A DNA stretch of 64,000 nucleotides from Clostridiales bacterium VE202-21 (GCA_000509105.1 BAIF02000001.1:1-64000); one strand, 5' to 3'. Counted from the stretch's first letter, positions 36,543 to 45,620 are shown. Numbers and translations: made by a program. Notes: a model not told the origin generated them from the letters alone.

Positions 36543-36833
36543 TGTAATCTCCCTTCCACCTCATTCGGCTGTTCTTTTGTTTTCTTCCTCTTTACTTTAC
36601 TGGTCTATATAATTATAACATAATATGTCTCCTATTATAATAATCAATTTCTCAGACTTTGTAGGTTTTCTTGGGGTTACTCACCACAAAAAAAAAGGGG
36701 TGACGGTTAAACAACAAAACTTATTTTTTTAATGGTCGAAATCTGTGTTTTTAACTGTTAATATTAAGAAAAAGCAAAGGCCGATGCAATAGATGTTAAC
36801 CATGTTTAGTTATTGAAAGGAGAGAAATATACA

Positions 36834-37823
36834 GTGATAGATATTTATGGAATTTTCAAGAAGATACCAGGTGGATCATTGCTTTTCCCGATGTTTACTG
36901 TGGCATTAATTAATACCATTTTTCCGGACTTACTGACCTCTTTTGGGGGAATGACAACCGCAATGTATAAAACAGGTACATTGACCGTTGCGGGAATCAT
37001 CTTGTTTGCAACCGGTGCAGGTATTAATGTTAAGACATTAGGAACAGTTCTCAAAAGATGCGGTGCTCTTACGATAGCCAAATTTGCAATCGCTTTCGGT
37101 TTTGGCACTCTCTTCGTAAAAATGTTTGGTGTTGACGGTATCTGGGGAATTAGCGCAGTTGCATTTGTTACGGTTATCTGCAGTACAAACCCCGGAGTAT
37201 TCATGGGATTAGCAGCAGACTATGGCGAGCCTGCGGATTTAGGAAACTTCGCAGTAATGAATCTGGCTTCCATGCCTTGTTTCCCTATCATGATATTAGC
37301 AACCGCAACGGGCGGAGCTTTCGATATCATGAGTGTTATCACCATATTAGTTCCTTTCTTTTTAGGAATGCTGCTTGGAAATATCGACCCGAATTTTGCT
37401 AAAATGATGAAGCCTGCCACCCCAATTCTGATTCCATTTATGGGAGCCTGCTTCGGCTCGTCAATCAACCTTATCAGCGCTTTAAAAGCAGGTTTATCAG
37501 GTGTTCTCTTAGCCGTTGTATTTCTGATTATCAACGTTGTAATTATGCTTTTTGTAGACAAAATTATCAACCGGCGTCCTGGTTACTGTGGTACAGCCTG
37601 GTGCAGCGTAGCCGGTATCGCAATGACAGTACCCGCAATGCTTGCTGCCGACCCGACTTATGAGGCATACATCGGCACAGCAGGTTCACAGATTGCATTG
37701 GCCATTGTTATTACGGGCCTTGTAAGTCCATTTATTACAAAATGGGTTGTGGGGATGTGGGGATCGCCAAAGGTTCCATCTAATAAAGAGAAAGCAGTTG
37801 TTATTAAGTCAGCAGCTAATTAA
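36834..37823 (+). CDS. KdgT-family permease, cassette B; probable aromatic-acid carrier
   Basis: The 329-aa membrane protein is a paralogue of the permease at 9676-10665, with identical length and shared motifs IPGG near the start, TNPGVF in the middle, LLGNIDP and RRPGYCG. The GTG start at 36834 is chosen because AAGGAGAG lies about ten bases upstream; a TTG at 36813 would include that site within the protein. It is followed 59 bases later by an amidohydrolase gene. The family prototype moves 2-keto-3-deoxygluconate with protons; the gene context argues for a hydroxybenzoate or similar acid instead. Direction could be uptake or product export. Confidence 0.82.
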   Translation: MIDIYGIFKKIPGGSLLFPMFTVALINTIFPDLLTSFGGMTTAMYKTGTLTVAGIILFATGAGINVKTLGTVLKRCGALTIAKFAIAFGFGTLFVKMFGVDGIWGISAVAFVTVICSTNPGVFMGLAADYGEPADLGNFAVMNLASMPCFPIMILATATGGAFDIMSVITILVPFFLGMLLGNIDPNFAKMMKPATPILIPFMGACFGSSINLISALKAGLSGVLLAVVFLIINVVIMLFVDKIINRRPGYCGTAWCSVAGIAMTVPAMLAADPTYEAYIGTAGSQIALAIVITGLVSPFITKWVVGMWGSPKVPSNKEKAVVIKSAAN

Positions 37824-37882
37824 ACTTAATGCAGTATTAATATCAGTTTAAAAAAATAATATATAAAAAAGGAGAATGATTT

Positions 37883-38863
37883 ATGAAGATTATCGCAGCA
37901 GAAGAACATTTTGTTATGCCGCCAAAGCCTGGTGCACCTGCACCGAAAGGATTACCGCCGCTGGAACAGGGCACTATGCTCGGAGCTCCCTGGTTAACCA
38001 ATCCAGCGTGTGCAATGGATCTTGATGATGTTCGTATTGGTATTATGGATCAGGATGGCGTGACAATGCAGGTACTTTCCACTCCATTCGGCCAGGTTTG
38101 GCCAGCTGAAGTAGCTGTGCAGAACTGTAAGGAAGCGAATGATTTTCTGGCAGCAGCTATAAAACGCCACCCAGATCGTTTTGCAGGCTTTGCAGCAATT
38201 CCAACGGCAGTTCCGGAGGCGTGCGCTCCTGAGCTGGAACGTGCAGTGAAAGAATTAGGATTTGTCGGCTGCCTGATCGGTAACCGTGTGAATGGAACGA
38301 AATTCCTTGATGATCCTGAGTTTGAAGATCTTCTCGCAGCCTGTGAGAAACTTGATGTACCGATTTACCTCCATCCAGGAGCTCCGCCGGCAGAGATCAC
38401 AGCGCTGTGCTATTCCGGATTTAATGACGAAATGGTCTCCGCATACTCCCGCTATGGTATGGGATGGCATACAGATGTAGGCCTTCATATGCTGCATATG
38501 GTTATGTCAGGTGTATTTGACCGTCACCCGGATCTTCAGATGATCCTTGGTCACTGGGGAGAATTACTGCCCTATTACGTTGATCGTTTTGATACCGCTA
38601 TGCCGAAAGAATTTGCAGGACTTAAGCATAACCCAAGCTATTATCTGCGCAATAACATGTATGTTACATCCAGTGGTATTCAGTCACCGGAATGCTTTGA
38701 ATTCTGTGTGAAGGTCCTTGGTGCTGACCGCATTATATACTCTGCAGATTATCCATTTGCTTCTGTTGAAGGAGCTGATAAGCTCTTCAATTGTCCGAGT
38801 ATCAGCAAAGAGGACCGGGAAAAATTTGCGCATGGCAATGCAGAGCGTCTGTTCAAGCTCTAA
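37883..38863 (+). CDS. Amidohydrolase-2 family metal-dependent decarboxylase, cassette B
   Basis: The 326-aa protein belongs to the ACMSD/hydroxybenzoate decarboxylase group of amidohydrolases. Ligand positions are Glu7-x-His9 (IAAEEHF), His in IYLHPGAP, His in ILGHWGELLP and Asp in YSADYPFAS. It is about 24 residues shorter than the cassette A enzyme and diverged from it, so it may act on another ring pattern. AAAAGGAG precedes the ATG and a terminator follows. Together with the permease it forms a two-gene operon under the divergent TetR gene. A hydrolase role is less likely given the decarboxylase-type ligand set and the context. Confidence 0.82.
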   Translation: MKIIAAEEHFVMPPKPGAPAPKGLPPLEQGTMLGAPWLTNPACAMDLDDVRIGIMDQDGVTMQVLSTPFGQVWPAEVAVQNCKEANDFLAAAIKRHPDRFAGFAAIPTAVPEACAPELERAVKELGFVGCLIGNRVNGTKFLDDPEFEDLLAACEKLDVPIYLHPGAPPAEITALCYSGFNDEMVSAYSRYGMGWHTDVGLHMLHMVMSGVFDRHPDLQMILGHWGELLPYYVDRFDTAMPKEFAGLKHNPSYYLRNNMYVTSSGIQSPECFEFCVKVLGADRIIYSADYPFASVEGADKLFNCPSISKEDREKFAHGNAERLFKL

Positions 38864-39240
38864 AAGCCCTTAATGTAATCGCATTTTCGATGATAGTAAG
38901 AAGACTGACTGTAAGACAAATTCCTAAAAACCTCCGGGCTATTTCAGTTCGGGGTTTTTATATGCCCTTTTCATATAAGATTTCCTATATCCCAGCCCTT
39001 ATATATCCCATCTCCTATTATCTGTTTTTCCATACATCCCAGCTTTATCTATTAGAAGTTTCCATATTATATTTTACATAGATATGTTTTAGTTTCTATG
39101 TGTTTATCCAAATTTCTTTTCTTTTTTATTGTAATCATGCTATACTGGATTTAATGGAGGAATAGATACGTTAAGATAAATAATTGTTTGGATTATACCC
39201 CTAAACGAATACAATGAATTCACTAATCAGGAGGATGGAT
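38864..39240. other. Intergenic region before the acetyltransferase
   Basis: The 377 bases hold the terminator at 38926-38959 and, near 39141-39146, a TATACT box that may be the acetyltransferase promoter. No gene was recognised. Confidence 0.5.
38926..38959 (+). terminator. Rho-independent terminator of cassette B
   Basis: AAAAACCTC pairs with the GGGGTTTTT arm (one G-T pair), about 60 bases after the amidohydrolase stop. The T-run is part of the stem and continues into TTTTTATATG. Confidence 0.65.
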
Positions 39241-39720
39241 ATGAATTACCAGATACGTGAAATAGCTGAAGCAGAATACCCTTTATTAGATACTTTTTTG
39301 TACGAAGCAATCTTTATTCCCGAAGGAACAGAAGCGCCGCCAAAATCCGTTACAGCATCGCCTGACCTCCAGGTTTATGTCTCCGGTTTCGGTACACAGG
39401 AGGCTGATAAATGCCTGGTTGCAGAAGCCGGCGGTAAAATCGTGGGGGCAGTCTGGGTACGGATTATGAACGACTATGGGCATATAGATGATGTAACTCC
39501 GTCATTGGCCGTCTCTGTTTATAAAGAGTACCGGGGTATTGGAATCGGAACCGCTCTGATGAAAAGCATGTGTTCTCTGCTAAAGGAAAATAATTACAGA
39601 CAGGTTTCCCTGTCTGTTCAGAAGGCCAATTATGCCGCAAAAATGTATCTTGATCTAGGTTTTCAGGTTGTACATGAGAATCTGGAGGAATATATCATGG
39701 TAAAATATCTGGAGTGTTGA
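39241..39720 (+). CDS. GNAT-family N-acetyltransferase
   Basis: The 159-aa protein shows the acetyl-CoA-binding motif A as YKEYRGIGIGTALMKSM, preceded by SLAVSVYKEYRG, and motif B-like NYAAKMYLDLGFQVV. The ATG at 39241 is chosen because AGGAGG lies six bases upstream; an upstream in-frame ATG at 39214 has none. GNAT enzymes transfer acetyl groups to amines of small molecules or protein N-termini. The acceptor here is unknown. It is a single-gene unit between the decarboxylase cassette and a methyltransferase of opposite strand. Confidence 0.88.
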   Translation: MNYQIREIAEAEYPLLDTFLYEAIFIPEGTEAPPKSVTASPDLQVYVSGFGTQEADKCLVAEAGGKIVGAVWVRIMNDYGHIDDVTPSLAVSVYKEYRGIGIGTALMKSMCSLLKENNYRQVSLSVQKANYAAKMYLDLGFQVVHENLEEYIMVKYLEC

Positions 39721-39779
39721 CCGTACGCTCCGGATCCCCCCTATTCTCCAACAGTGGCCGCAGATACGTCCGCGATAAC

Positions 39780-40397
39780 CTATATACTGTTTTTCTCTCC
39801 AACTGCACAAAGCCAGCCCTTATCATTTGTGTCTATTTTAATATTTGTAAAACCAGCCCGCTGCAATAAAATCTGAATCTGCTCAGAATTATATACCGTC
39901 ATTCCTTCGATGATTTCCGCCCATTGTTCCCCTTCTTCATCTTCACCATTGGACTCATTACAAATCATAAAGATTCCATTCTCTTTTAGAACCCTGTATA
40001 CCTGTTCAAAGGCCTTAGTAAGGTCGGGCCAGTAATATATCGTCTCAAATGCGGTTACCACATGAAACGATGCGTCTGTGAACGGAAGGTCCATCACGTC
40101 TCCATGCAGGATTTCACATCGCCCAGCCTTAATTGCCTCTTCATTCATCTTCCTGGACTCTTCTACACTGATCTGCGAGTAATCAATTCCTTTTGCCTTG
40201 CCATAAACGCTTTTTTCAAGCAGCGTTTTTATATTTACCCCGCCGCCGCAGCCAATATCTAAAGCTGCGTCACCTTCGTGTATTGTAATGTGGCTGAAGC
40301 CCCACTCTGCCATAGCGATGTGTCGGCTGTTCATCTGATGAATCATCTTTTTCCCGTCTAATCCTTCGGGCTTGCATGCATTCTGATAAAATCCCAT
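39780..40397 (-). CDS. Class I SAM-dependent methyltransferase
   Basis: The 205-aa protein has the Rossmann methyltransferase motif I ALDIGCGGGVNIKTLLE (about residues 45-60), an acidic residue at the end of the next strand (KGIDYSQ), motif II-like LHGDVMDLPFTDASFHVV and post-motif YYWPDLTKAFEQVYRVLKENG. It resembles UbiE/COQ5-type small-molecule methyltransferases. GGGAG precedes the ATG. It is convergent with the acetyltransferase. The substrate cannot be stated. Confidence 0.88.
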   Translation of the reverse strand: MGFYQNACKPEGLDGKKMIHQMNSRHIAMAEWGFSHITIHEGDAALDIGCGGGVNIKTLLEKSVYGKAKGIDYSQISVEESRKMNEEAIKAGRCEILHGDVMDLPFTDASFHVVTAFETIYYWPDLTKAFEQVYRVLKENGIFMICNESNGEDEEGEQWAEIIEGMTVYNSEQIQILLQRAGFTNIKIDTNDKGWLCAVGEKNSI

Positions 40398-40702
40398 CTT
40401 ATTTCTCCCAATAATTTATTAGCTCTAAGTCGTATCATAATCAGCAAAATCTTTCAAACAGGCTGACAATTTGTAACAATCCAGGCTTGGCTGAACTGTT
40501 ACGACAATTTTCATTATATCCATTTTTTTCAAGTTTGTAAATGAATCTTCTTATATATTTTATATCAGATATAGTAACGGGCATAGTAACTTTAGCTGTT
40601 ACCGTTCTGATCCAATGAAAGGGCACCATAAAACAACTGGTTCCCCAGTTATTTTACAGCACCCAATATATTAAAACACCAAAAAACTTTGTTGCATCTA
40701 TA
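40398..40702. other. Intergenic region between methyltransferase and cvpA
   Basis: The 305 bases contain the cvpA terminator (40630-40650) and AT-rich sequence that should include the methyltransferase promoter. The minus-strand frame 40441-40629 has no recognisable features and is not supported. Confidence 0.5.
40630..40650 (-). terminator. Terminator downstream of cvpA
   Basis: On the minus strand AACTGG, a GGAA tetraloop and CCAGTT are followed by GTTTTA. The short stem and T-run lie about 55 bases after the cvpA stop and end the cvpA transcript. Confidence 0.55.
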
Positions 40703-41520
40703 TTAAAACTTCAGTAATTTCTGAAGCAGGATATTTTTGTCATACAAGAACGTCAGTATTGCACTGTCCTCGATCAGGTCAAAACACATTTTTCCGACTG
40801 CCGTAGTATATACGAGAGTCAGGATAAGAAACGCGATCCATACAATCAGGAGCGCCACAAAAATCCCCGCCAGTGCGCCTGCAAAACGGTTGAGCAGGCC
40901 CACGACCGGAAGTTCTCCGATGATATCCACAGCGGCCATCAATGCCCTTACGATGATGATGGCAAGCAGGAATGTCACCAGAAATGATACTATTTTTATA
41001 GCCATTCTGGATATATAGGAGGCCACGTATTCCGGAAAGCTGGATACATTGAGCTCGCTGTATATCTCAGAGTTATTATTTTCCAGAATGATGTTTTTCA
41101 TAAAGGATGGCAGCGCCGAATTCTCGATCTGCTTTATCTGTGCGTCTTTTGGGATCTCCCCCACTACTTTAAGGACATCCTCTGCAGTAATCCCCAGCTG
41201 TTCCCAGTCCAGCTCTTTTAGGTTCGCCAGATCGTCTCCGCTCAGCCGGCAAGGGGGGTACCGCTTAAATCCACTTTTGACAGTTCTTCTGCCGAGATCT
41301 CAGGCATGAATGCCTCAGTGCATTTTGTTTCTATCATTTCAGAAATCGGCGTATATTTGGTCAGTGCGTGTGCTACGTAAGGGTTCAGTACAATCATAAG
41401 TACGATTGTAAGCACAACAGATACCAAAGAAAGTGCTATTCTGAAAAAGCCTCTCAGATATCCCACTGCCATACAGATTATAAATATAACGCCGACCATG
41501 ATTAATAACCAGTTATTCAT
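40703..41520 (-). pseudogene. CvpA-family membrane protein, frameshifted
   Basis: The first frame (from ATG 41520, AGGAGAAG upstream) encodes two N-terminal membrane helices (LLIMVGVIFIICMAVGYLRG and ALSLVSVVLTIVLMIVL) and stops at 41242. The second frame, 40703-41238, continues the same protein (RLSGDDLANLKELDWEQLG, then GEIPKDAQIKQ) with two further helices. The frames join within a run of six G at 41253-41258; one extra base there restores a single product of about 271 aa. CvpA proteins are linked to colicin V production and envelope homeostasis. The gene follows the DUF5711-like gene by eight bases. A homopolymer break suggests sequencing error or slippage. Confidence 0.85.
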
Positions 41521-41528
41521 ATCTTCTC

Positions 41529-42722
41529 CTATTTCACCAGATAAACGACTCTCAGTTCATCGGCGCTCATCACCAGGTATCTGTTTATCCCCCGCGCAGG
41601 GATGACTTCCAATGCATTGGTCTGCAGGTCACCTTTAAACCGCATGATTCCGTTCTTTGTGATAATACAGCATTTGGTTCCCTCAAACATGATGATCTCA
41701 TCCTCATGCATTCTGACGCTGCTGTATTCTCCAGCAAATGCTTTGTTCATGACCTGTTTGCCTGACTTATTATACAGGCGGGCCTCGTACCCCGACTTAT
41801 CCTTATTCAATAGCACAAAGCCTATGTATTTGTCTGTATGAAATACGCTTTTTATTTCCTGATTGATCTCCACTTCCTTTTTCTTCTGCGGTATTTCCTT
41901 TCCCTCATATATGATAAAGGAACTGTCACTGACCGCAACGGATGTGGTATCGTCCATAAAATATACCTCCGGGATGATACTCCCGTCGTACTCCTCCATA
42001 CTTACTTCATAATCGGTTCTGGATTTGCCTTCCTCGCCAAAATTGTAGTAGGCAACCCTGGACTTCACGGCCCCGTCCTTCGTGGACAGGTAAGAAACGG
42101 CTAGTGTCATGCCGTCCCGCGACAGATCCAGGGCAAGGGGATACCCCGTGCTGTTTAGTGTGGCCTGATGTTCTACGAGAATATTTCCCGTGGCATCGTA
42201 TGTTACGATCATTGGGGAGCCTTCATTTTTCAGGATTGCACTTACAATTCCCTGGCTGGATACCGACATTTTTTCGATTGGGAGCGTCGTCTCCATTTCG
42301 CCCTTCAGGCCCTTTTCCGTGAACACCAGTATGGAGTTGCCTCCGCTGTCCCCCACAGCAAATGTTTCTTCATTGACATCAATCACCGGATTCTTCATCT
42401 GGCATGGCTGAATCCACTGCTCTTCATTCTTTCTGTTCAAATATACGATACCATCCCGGCTGTATCTCACGATTCCGTCGCCGAACTGGGCATACCGGTT
42501 GGTGTCCGAAGTTTCTTCTTCGTATGATGCAGCCTTACGTACACTGGTGTAGGACCTGTTTTTCACCAGCAGGTACGATCCGCTTACAATCATGATGATC
42601 AGCAGCACGGCTATGCTCCATCGCTTTACCGCGTCTTTTCTGTGCCGCTTTGCCGACTGTTTTATTTTTTCCAAATCCACCGGGCCGGCCAGTTTCAAAT
42701 ATGGATTTTTCTTTTGCGTCAT
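41529..42722 (-). CDS. Membrane-anchored beta-propeller-like protein (DUF5711 type)
   Basis: The 397-aa protein has a short cytoplasmic N-terminus, one membrane helix (SIAVLLIIMIVSGSYLLV, about residues 35-52) and a long extracytoplasmic domain with regularly spaced repeats such as GIVYLNRKNE, GNSILVFTEKG and ARLYNKSGK, as expected for a beta-propeller. I associate it with DUF5711 of Lachnospiraceae, whose function is unknown. It lies between the LysM protein and cvpA genes on the same strand, 8 bases from cvpA, so the three probably act together at the envelope. AAGGGG precedes the ATG. Confidence 0.75.
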   Translation of the reverse strand: MTQKKNPYLKLAGPVDLEKIKQSAKRHRKDAVKRWSIAVLLIIMIVSGSYLLVKNRSYTSVRKAASYEEETSDTNRYAQFGDGIVRYSRDGIVYLNRKNEEQWIQPCQMKNPVIDVNEETFAVGDSGGNSILVFTEKGLKGEMETTLPIEKMSVSSQGIVSAILKNEGSPMIVTYDATGNILVEHQATLNSTGYPLALDLSRDGMTLAVSYLSTKDGAVKSRVAYYNFGEEGKSRTDYEVSMEEYDGSIIPEVYFMDDTTSVAVSDSSFIIYEGKEIPQKKKEVEINQEIKSVFHTDKYIGFVLLNKDKSGYEARLYNKSGKQVMNKAFAGEYSSVRMHEDEIIMFEGTKCCIITKNGIMRFKGDLQTNALEVIPARGINRYLVMSADELRVVYLVK

Positions 42723-42774
42723 GTCTGTCCCCTTAATGCGTTCTTTCGTCTTACCAAAAGATTATAACATCATT

Positions 42775-43932
42775 TTATGGTAATAGCAATTTCTGCCCGA
42801 CGTAAATCAGATTTCCATCCGTCAGACCGTTCATTTTGCAGATCGCATCCACATGGGTGACATCTCCATATGTTTTCCGGCTTATTATCGCCAGCGTATC
42901 GCCCTGTTCCACGACATATACGCCATCGCTTCCGTTGACACCCGCATCTGTTTTCGCCGCATCGGCATCCTGACCGCTTTTGTCAGTATCCTGCGGCTGA
43001 TCCGAATCGGCGGGAGCCTGTCCTTCATCGTCTTTCTGTCCGGTATCCTCCTGAGCATCCTTTTGCCCGGCCTCCTGCTGTAGTGGTTCACCCGATGGTT
43101 CATTGGTAACTGCAGTTACATTCCCACTGGTCTCCTTCGCCTCCACAGGCTGCTTGTCCGAGGACGTGGTACTCGTCAGATTGTTCAAAGCGGTCTGCAC
43201 CGATTTCATTTTATCAAAATTGTTGATCGTGGTGACACCCATGATAATGACAATCAGCACCAGGCACGCGCTGACGGCGTACATCAGGTGGTTGCTTCTT
43301 TTCTGCTGCTGTTGTTCCTCGCGGGTTCTAACCAGACTGCGAAAGTCCTTCGCAGCTCTATCCTCAACAGTTTCCGAGGGACACACCCCATTCTTCTTTC
43401 TAGTCGAGATCATATAGTTCTGCATACATGGATTTTTTTCATAATATGTATAATGCCCGCCGATTTCCATCAGGTCATTGAACTTCAGTGCAAAGTACAC
43501 CTCGTCCTTCTCCACAGGATCTTTCATGATAAACACCGTATTTTTCTTGGGGAACGACTTTCTGTGGAGCTTCACCGTACTGTGTTCCGGCGTCAGCGGT
43601 ACCCCCTGATGCGCAACAAACCAGCCCAGCATCTCTCCGTCTTCAAAATATTGTTTGCAGTCCTCGTAGGCTGTTTTCCATGTATCCTCGTCTATTACAT
43701 AATCGCTGCCCGATAATTTTAAATCGTGCATTTGGATCGCTCCATATATGTACACATACTCCTCATCATCTGTTTTCTGGATATCTCCTACCAGGAATGC
43801 ACCGATCGGTCCCTCCCCCGCTTTTTCGCACAACTGGGCGAAAAATGTATCTACATAATCTTCTACATAAATCTTCGGGCTGTCACTGACATTCCCGATT
43901 TGACGCACATTTTTAGGAATTTGTCTCTCCAT
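42775..43932 (-). CDS. Membrane protein with cytoplasmic JAMM-like domain and extracytoplasmic LysM
   Basis: The 385-aa protein has a folded N-terminal domain (1-170), one membrane helix near 220-240 (MYAVSACLVLIVIIMGVTTI), a long acidic Gln/Asp/Lys linker and a C-terminal LysM domain (VYVVEQGDTLAIISRKTYGD, ending LIYVGQKLLLP). LysM binds peptidoglycan. The N-terminal domain has the strand and helix order of MPN/JAMM proteins (IYVEDYVDTFFAQL, then GEMLGWFVAHQGVPLTPEHS) but lacks the second His of the metal site, so it would be an inactive version; this is tentative. The ATG at 43932 follows AGAGGTG; a GTG three codons upstream lacks a site. It heads the operon with DUF5711 and cvpA genes. Confidence 0.8.
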   Translation of the reverse strand: MERQIPKNVRQIGNVSDSPKIYVEDYVDTFFAQLCEKAGEGPIGAFLVGDIQKTDDEEYVYIYGAIQMHDLKLSGSDYVIDEDTWKTAYEDCKQYFEDGEMLGWFVAHQGVPLTPEHSTVKLHRKSFPKKNTVFIMKDPVEKDEVYFALKFNDLMEIGGHYTYYEKNPCMQNYMISTRKKNGVCPSETVEDRAAKDFRSLVRTREEQQQQKRSNHLMYAVSACLVLIVIIMGVTTINNFDKMKSVQTALNNLTSTTSSDKQPVEAKETSGNVTAVTNEPSGEPLQQEAGQKDAQEDTGQKDDEGQAPADSDQPQDTDKSGQDADAAKTDAGVNGSDGVYVVEQGDTLAIISRKTYGDVTHVDAICKMNGLTDGNLIYVGQKLLLP

Positions 43933-44001
43933 TACACTCACCTCTGAATAAAATTTTTCATAAGCATAGCATAACGAAAAGGCTGAATTTATCGCTTGGT
44001 G

Positions 44002-44793
44002 TCAGGTGCGTTCGACAAAAATACTGTGAAGGGGTCTGACCCCTTTGCACTCCGTTTTCAGAATATTCTCAATTTTTCGCTCCGAAAGTCCTGTATCCTG
44101 CATGCATGTTACAAAGAATTCCCGCCTTATTTTCCTGACTGTTAATACGATCTGAATATCTTCAATTTGTTTTTCGAACATGTATTTCTGAACTAAAATT
44201 CTAACTCGTTCATAGTTATGAAGCCTCTCATCTTCAACGGTGTCGAGAAATGACTTTTCTTCAAACAGGCGATGGAATCCCCAGAAGTCTTCCGGGTTTG
44301 GAAAACGGGTTCTTAACATGTTGTATGAGCCCTCATCTATGAGCTCTGCAGTTTCCGCGTAATATTCCGCCGCACTGCTGAATTCATAGTCAAAAGGGTG
44401 TGCTGCTAGGTTAATTTTGACCGGATTATTGTGGATATAACGCAGGCAGCACCAGTAATATTCTTCTGATTCTACGCAGTCACTATAATAACGTCCCTGG
44501 AATACGTGGCCGGTTCTGTCGTATTTGGCATTATAATACTCAGCATATGTCGAATTGATGCGCTGCATGAACCTGGGCAGGATATCATACTTGGCTTTCA
44601 TCATGATATGTATGTGATTAGACATAACGCAGTAGGCATATATTTCAGTCAAATAGTCTGCCTGCCTTTTTTTCAAAATATTCAGAAATGCTATCTTGTC
44701 GCTGTTCTTCTCAAATATCTTTTCTTTGTTGTTGCCGCGGGCTATAACATGATAGACTTCTGTTCCGCTCTCTCTTCTGTTCTTCCTTGGCAT
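44002..44793 (-). CDS. REP-associated tyrosine transposase (RAYT, Y1 family)
   Basis: The 263-aa protein has the single-strand transposase HUH motif in MSNHIHIMMKAK, the family N-terminus YHVIARGNNKEKIF and the GHVFQGRYYS stretch, with tyrosines in the YAEYYNAKYDRTG region as catalytic candidates. RAYTs are single-copy domesticated relatives of IS200/IS605 transposases that mobilise REP palindromes. The last codons (CKGVRPLHSIFVERT) are encoded by a REP palindrome, GGGGTCTGACCCC at 44031-44043. Three other REP loci lie within 6.2 kb. GAGGAG precedes the ATG. It has the normal length and motifs and is probably functional. Confidence 0.9.
   Translation of the reverse strand: MPRKNRRESGTEVYHVIARGNNKEKIFEKNSDKIAFLNILKKRQADYLTEIYAYCVMSNHIHIMMKAKYDILPRFMQRINSTYAEYYNAKYDRTGHVFQGRYYSDCVESEEYYWCCLRYIHNNPVKINLAAHPFDYEFSSAAEYYAETAELIDEGSYNMLRTRFPNPEDFWGFHRLFEEKSFLDTVEDERLHNYERVRILVQKYMFEKQIEDIQIVLTVRKIRREFFVTCMQDTGLSERKIENILKTECKGVRPLHSIFVERT
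44029..44049. repeat. REP palindrome inside the RAYT coding end
   Basis: AAGGGGTCTGACCCCTTTGC matches the element at 47470-47489 exactly over 20 bases. It encodes the KGVRPL residues near the C-terminus of the transposase. Confidence 0.85.
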
Positions 44794-45107
44794 ATAACTC
44801 CTCCTCTGTCTTTGCCTGAAACGATTGTCTAAAATGAATTTTAAATATGCTTACTGTGAAATGTTGTTCCGAAACGGAATTGAAAATAATTGGAATGGCT
44901 TTCGCCACTGATGATCGGATATTCTACCGAACGGCTTATTGTTCTGTCCTTAAAGAGTATGATCAGATTAAAATTAGAATATCATATTTTTCTTAAATTT
45001 TCTATGAAAAATTGAAACTGAATATATGAAGTGTTATTATGGATATAAATTTGGATATAAATTATAAATATTATTTACACATAAATAAATACTTAGAGGT
45101 GTCTGTC
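44794..45107. other. Intergenic region, RAYT and HD gene promoters
   Basis: The 314 AT-rich bases separate the divergent RAYT and HD-protein genes and should contain both promoters. No further gene or repeat was seen. Confidence 0.5.
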
Positions 45108-45620
45108 ATGAGATTTCAAAATAAATTATTGCATAACCTCCGCCGTGAGGCTTCCGATAAGAAGGAAGACCTGCGCCGTGACTGGGGGGATGAGTTTTAT
45201 GAATGCATTAAGGATATTGCCGAACATCCCGTTGTATTACGCATGAAGCTGTATCCTCACCATGGCCATACCAGCTGCTATCAGCACTGCCTTCATGTCG
45301 CTTATTACAACTATGTCTGGTGCAGATTTTTTCAGCTTGATGCGCGGTCGGCCGCCCGTGGAGGTATGCTTCACGACTTGTTTCTATATGATTGGCATAC
45401 ACATGCTGCCCGGACCGGAGATCATTTTCACGGAATGACGCATCCAAAATGTGCTTTTAAGCATGCGAAAAAGTTTTTTGAACTAAACTATAAGGAAGAA
45501 GATATTATCCTGAGCCACATGTGGCCGGTAACGCTTTTCCGTGTTCCCCGGACTAAAGAGGGTTGGATCACCACATTTACAGATAAATACTGCGGGACTC
45601 TGGAGACAAGCCAGCGGTAG
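45108..45620 (+). CDS. HD-domain phosphohydrolase-like protein
   Basis: The 170-aa protein carries an HD-type metal site: His in HGHTSCYQHCLHVAYY, the HD pair in GGMLHDLFLYDWH and His/Asp residues further on (ILSHMWPVT, TFTDKYCG). Such proteins hydrolyse phosphate esters of nucleotides or related molecules; the substrate is unknown. The ATG at 45108 is chosen because AGAGGTG lies six bases upstream; an in-frame ATG at 45039 would add an unlikely Asn/Tyr-rich leader. A REP hairpin follows the stop by ten bases and may act as its terminator. Confidence 0.85.
   Translation: MRFQNKLLHNLRREASDKKEDLRRDWGDEFYECIKDIAEHPVVLRMKLYPHHGHTSCYQHCLHVAYYNYVWCRFFQLDARSAARGGMLHDLFLYDWHTHAARTGDHFHGMTHPKCAFKHAKKFFELNYKEEDIILSHMWPVTLFRVPRTKEGWITTFTDKYCGTLETSQR

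Noticed and set aside
38791..39081. 96-aa plus-strand frame overlapping the end of the amidohydrolase
   Set aside because: It begins inside the decarboxylase gene in another frame and runs through its terminator.
40441..40629. 62-aa open frame on the minus strand before cvpA
   Set aside because: No ribosome binding site or similarity, and it overlaps AT-rich regulatory sequence.
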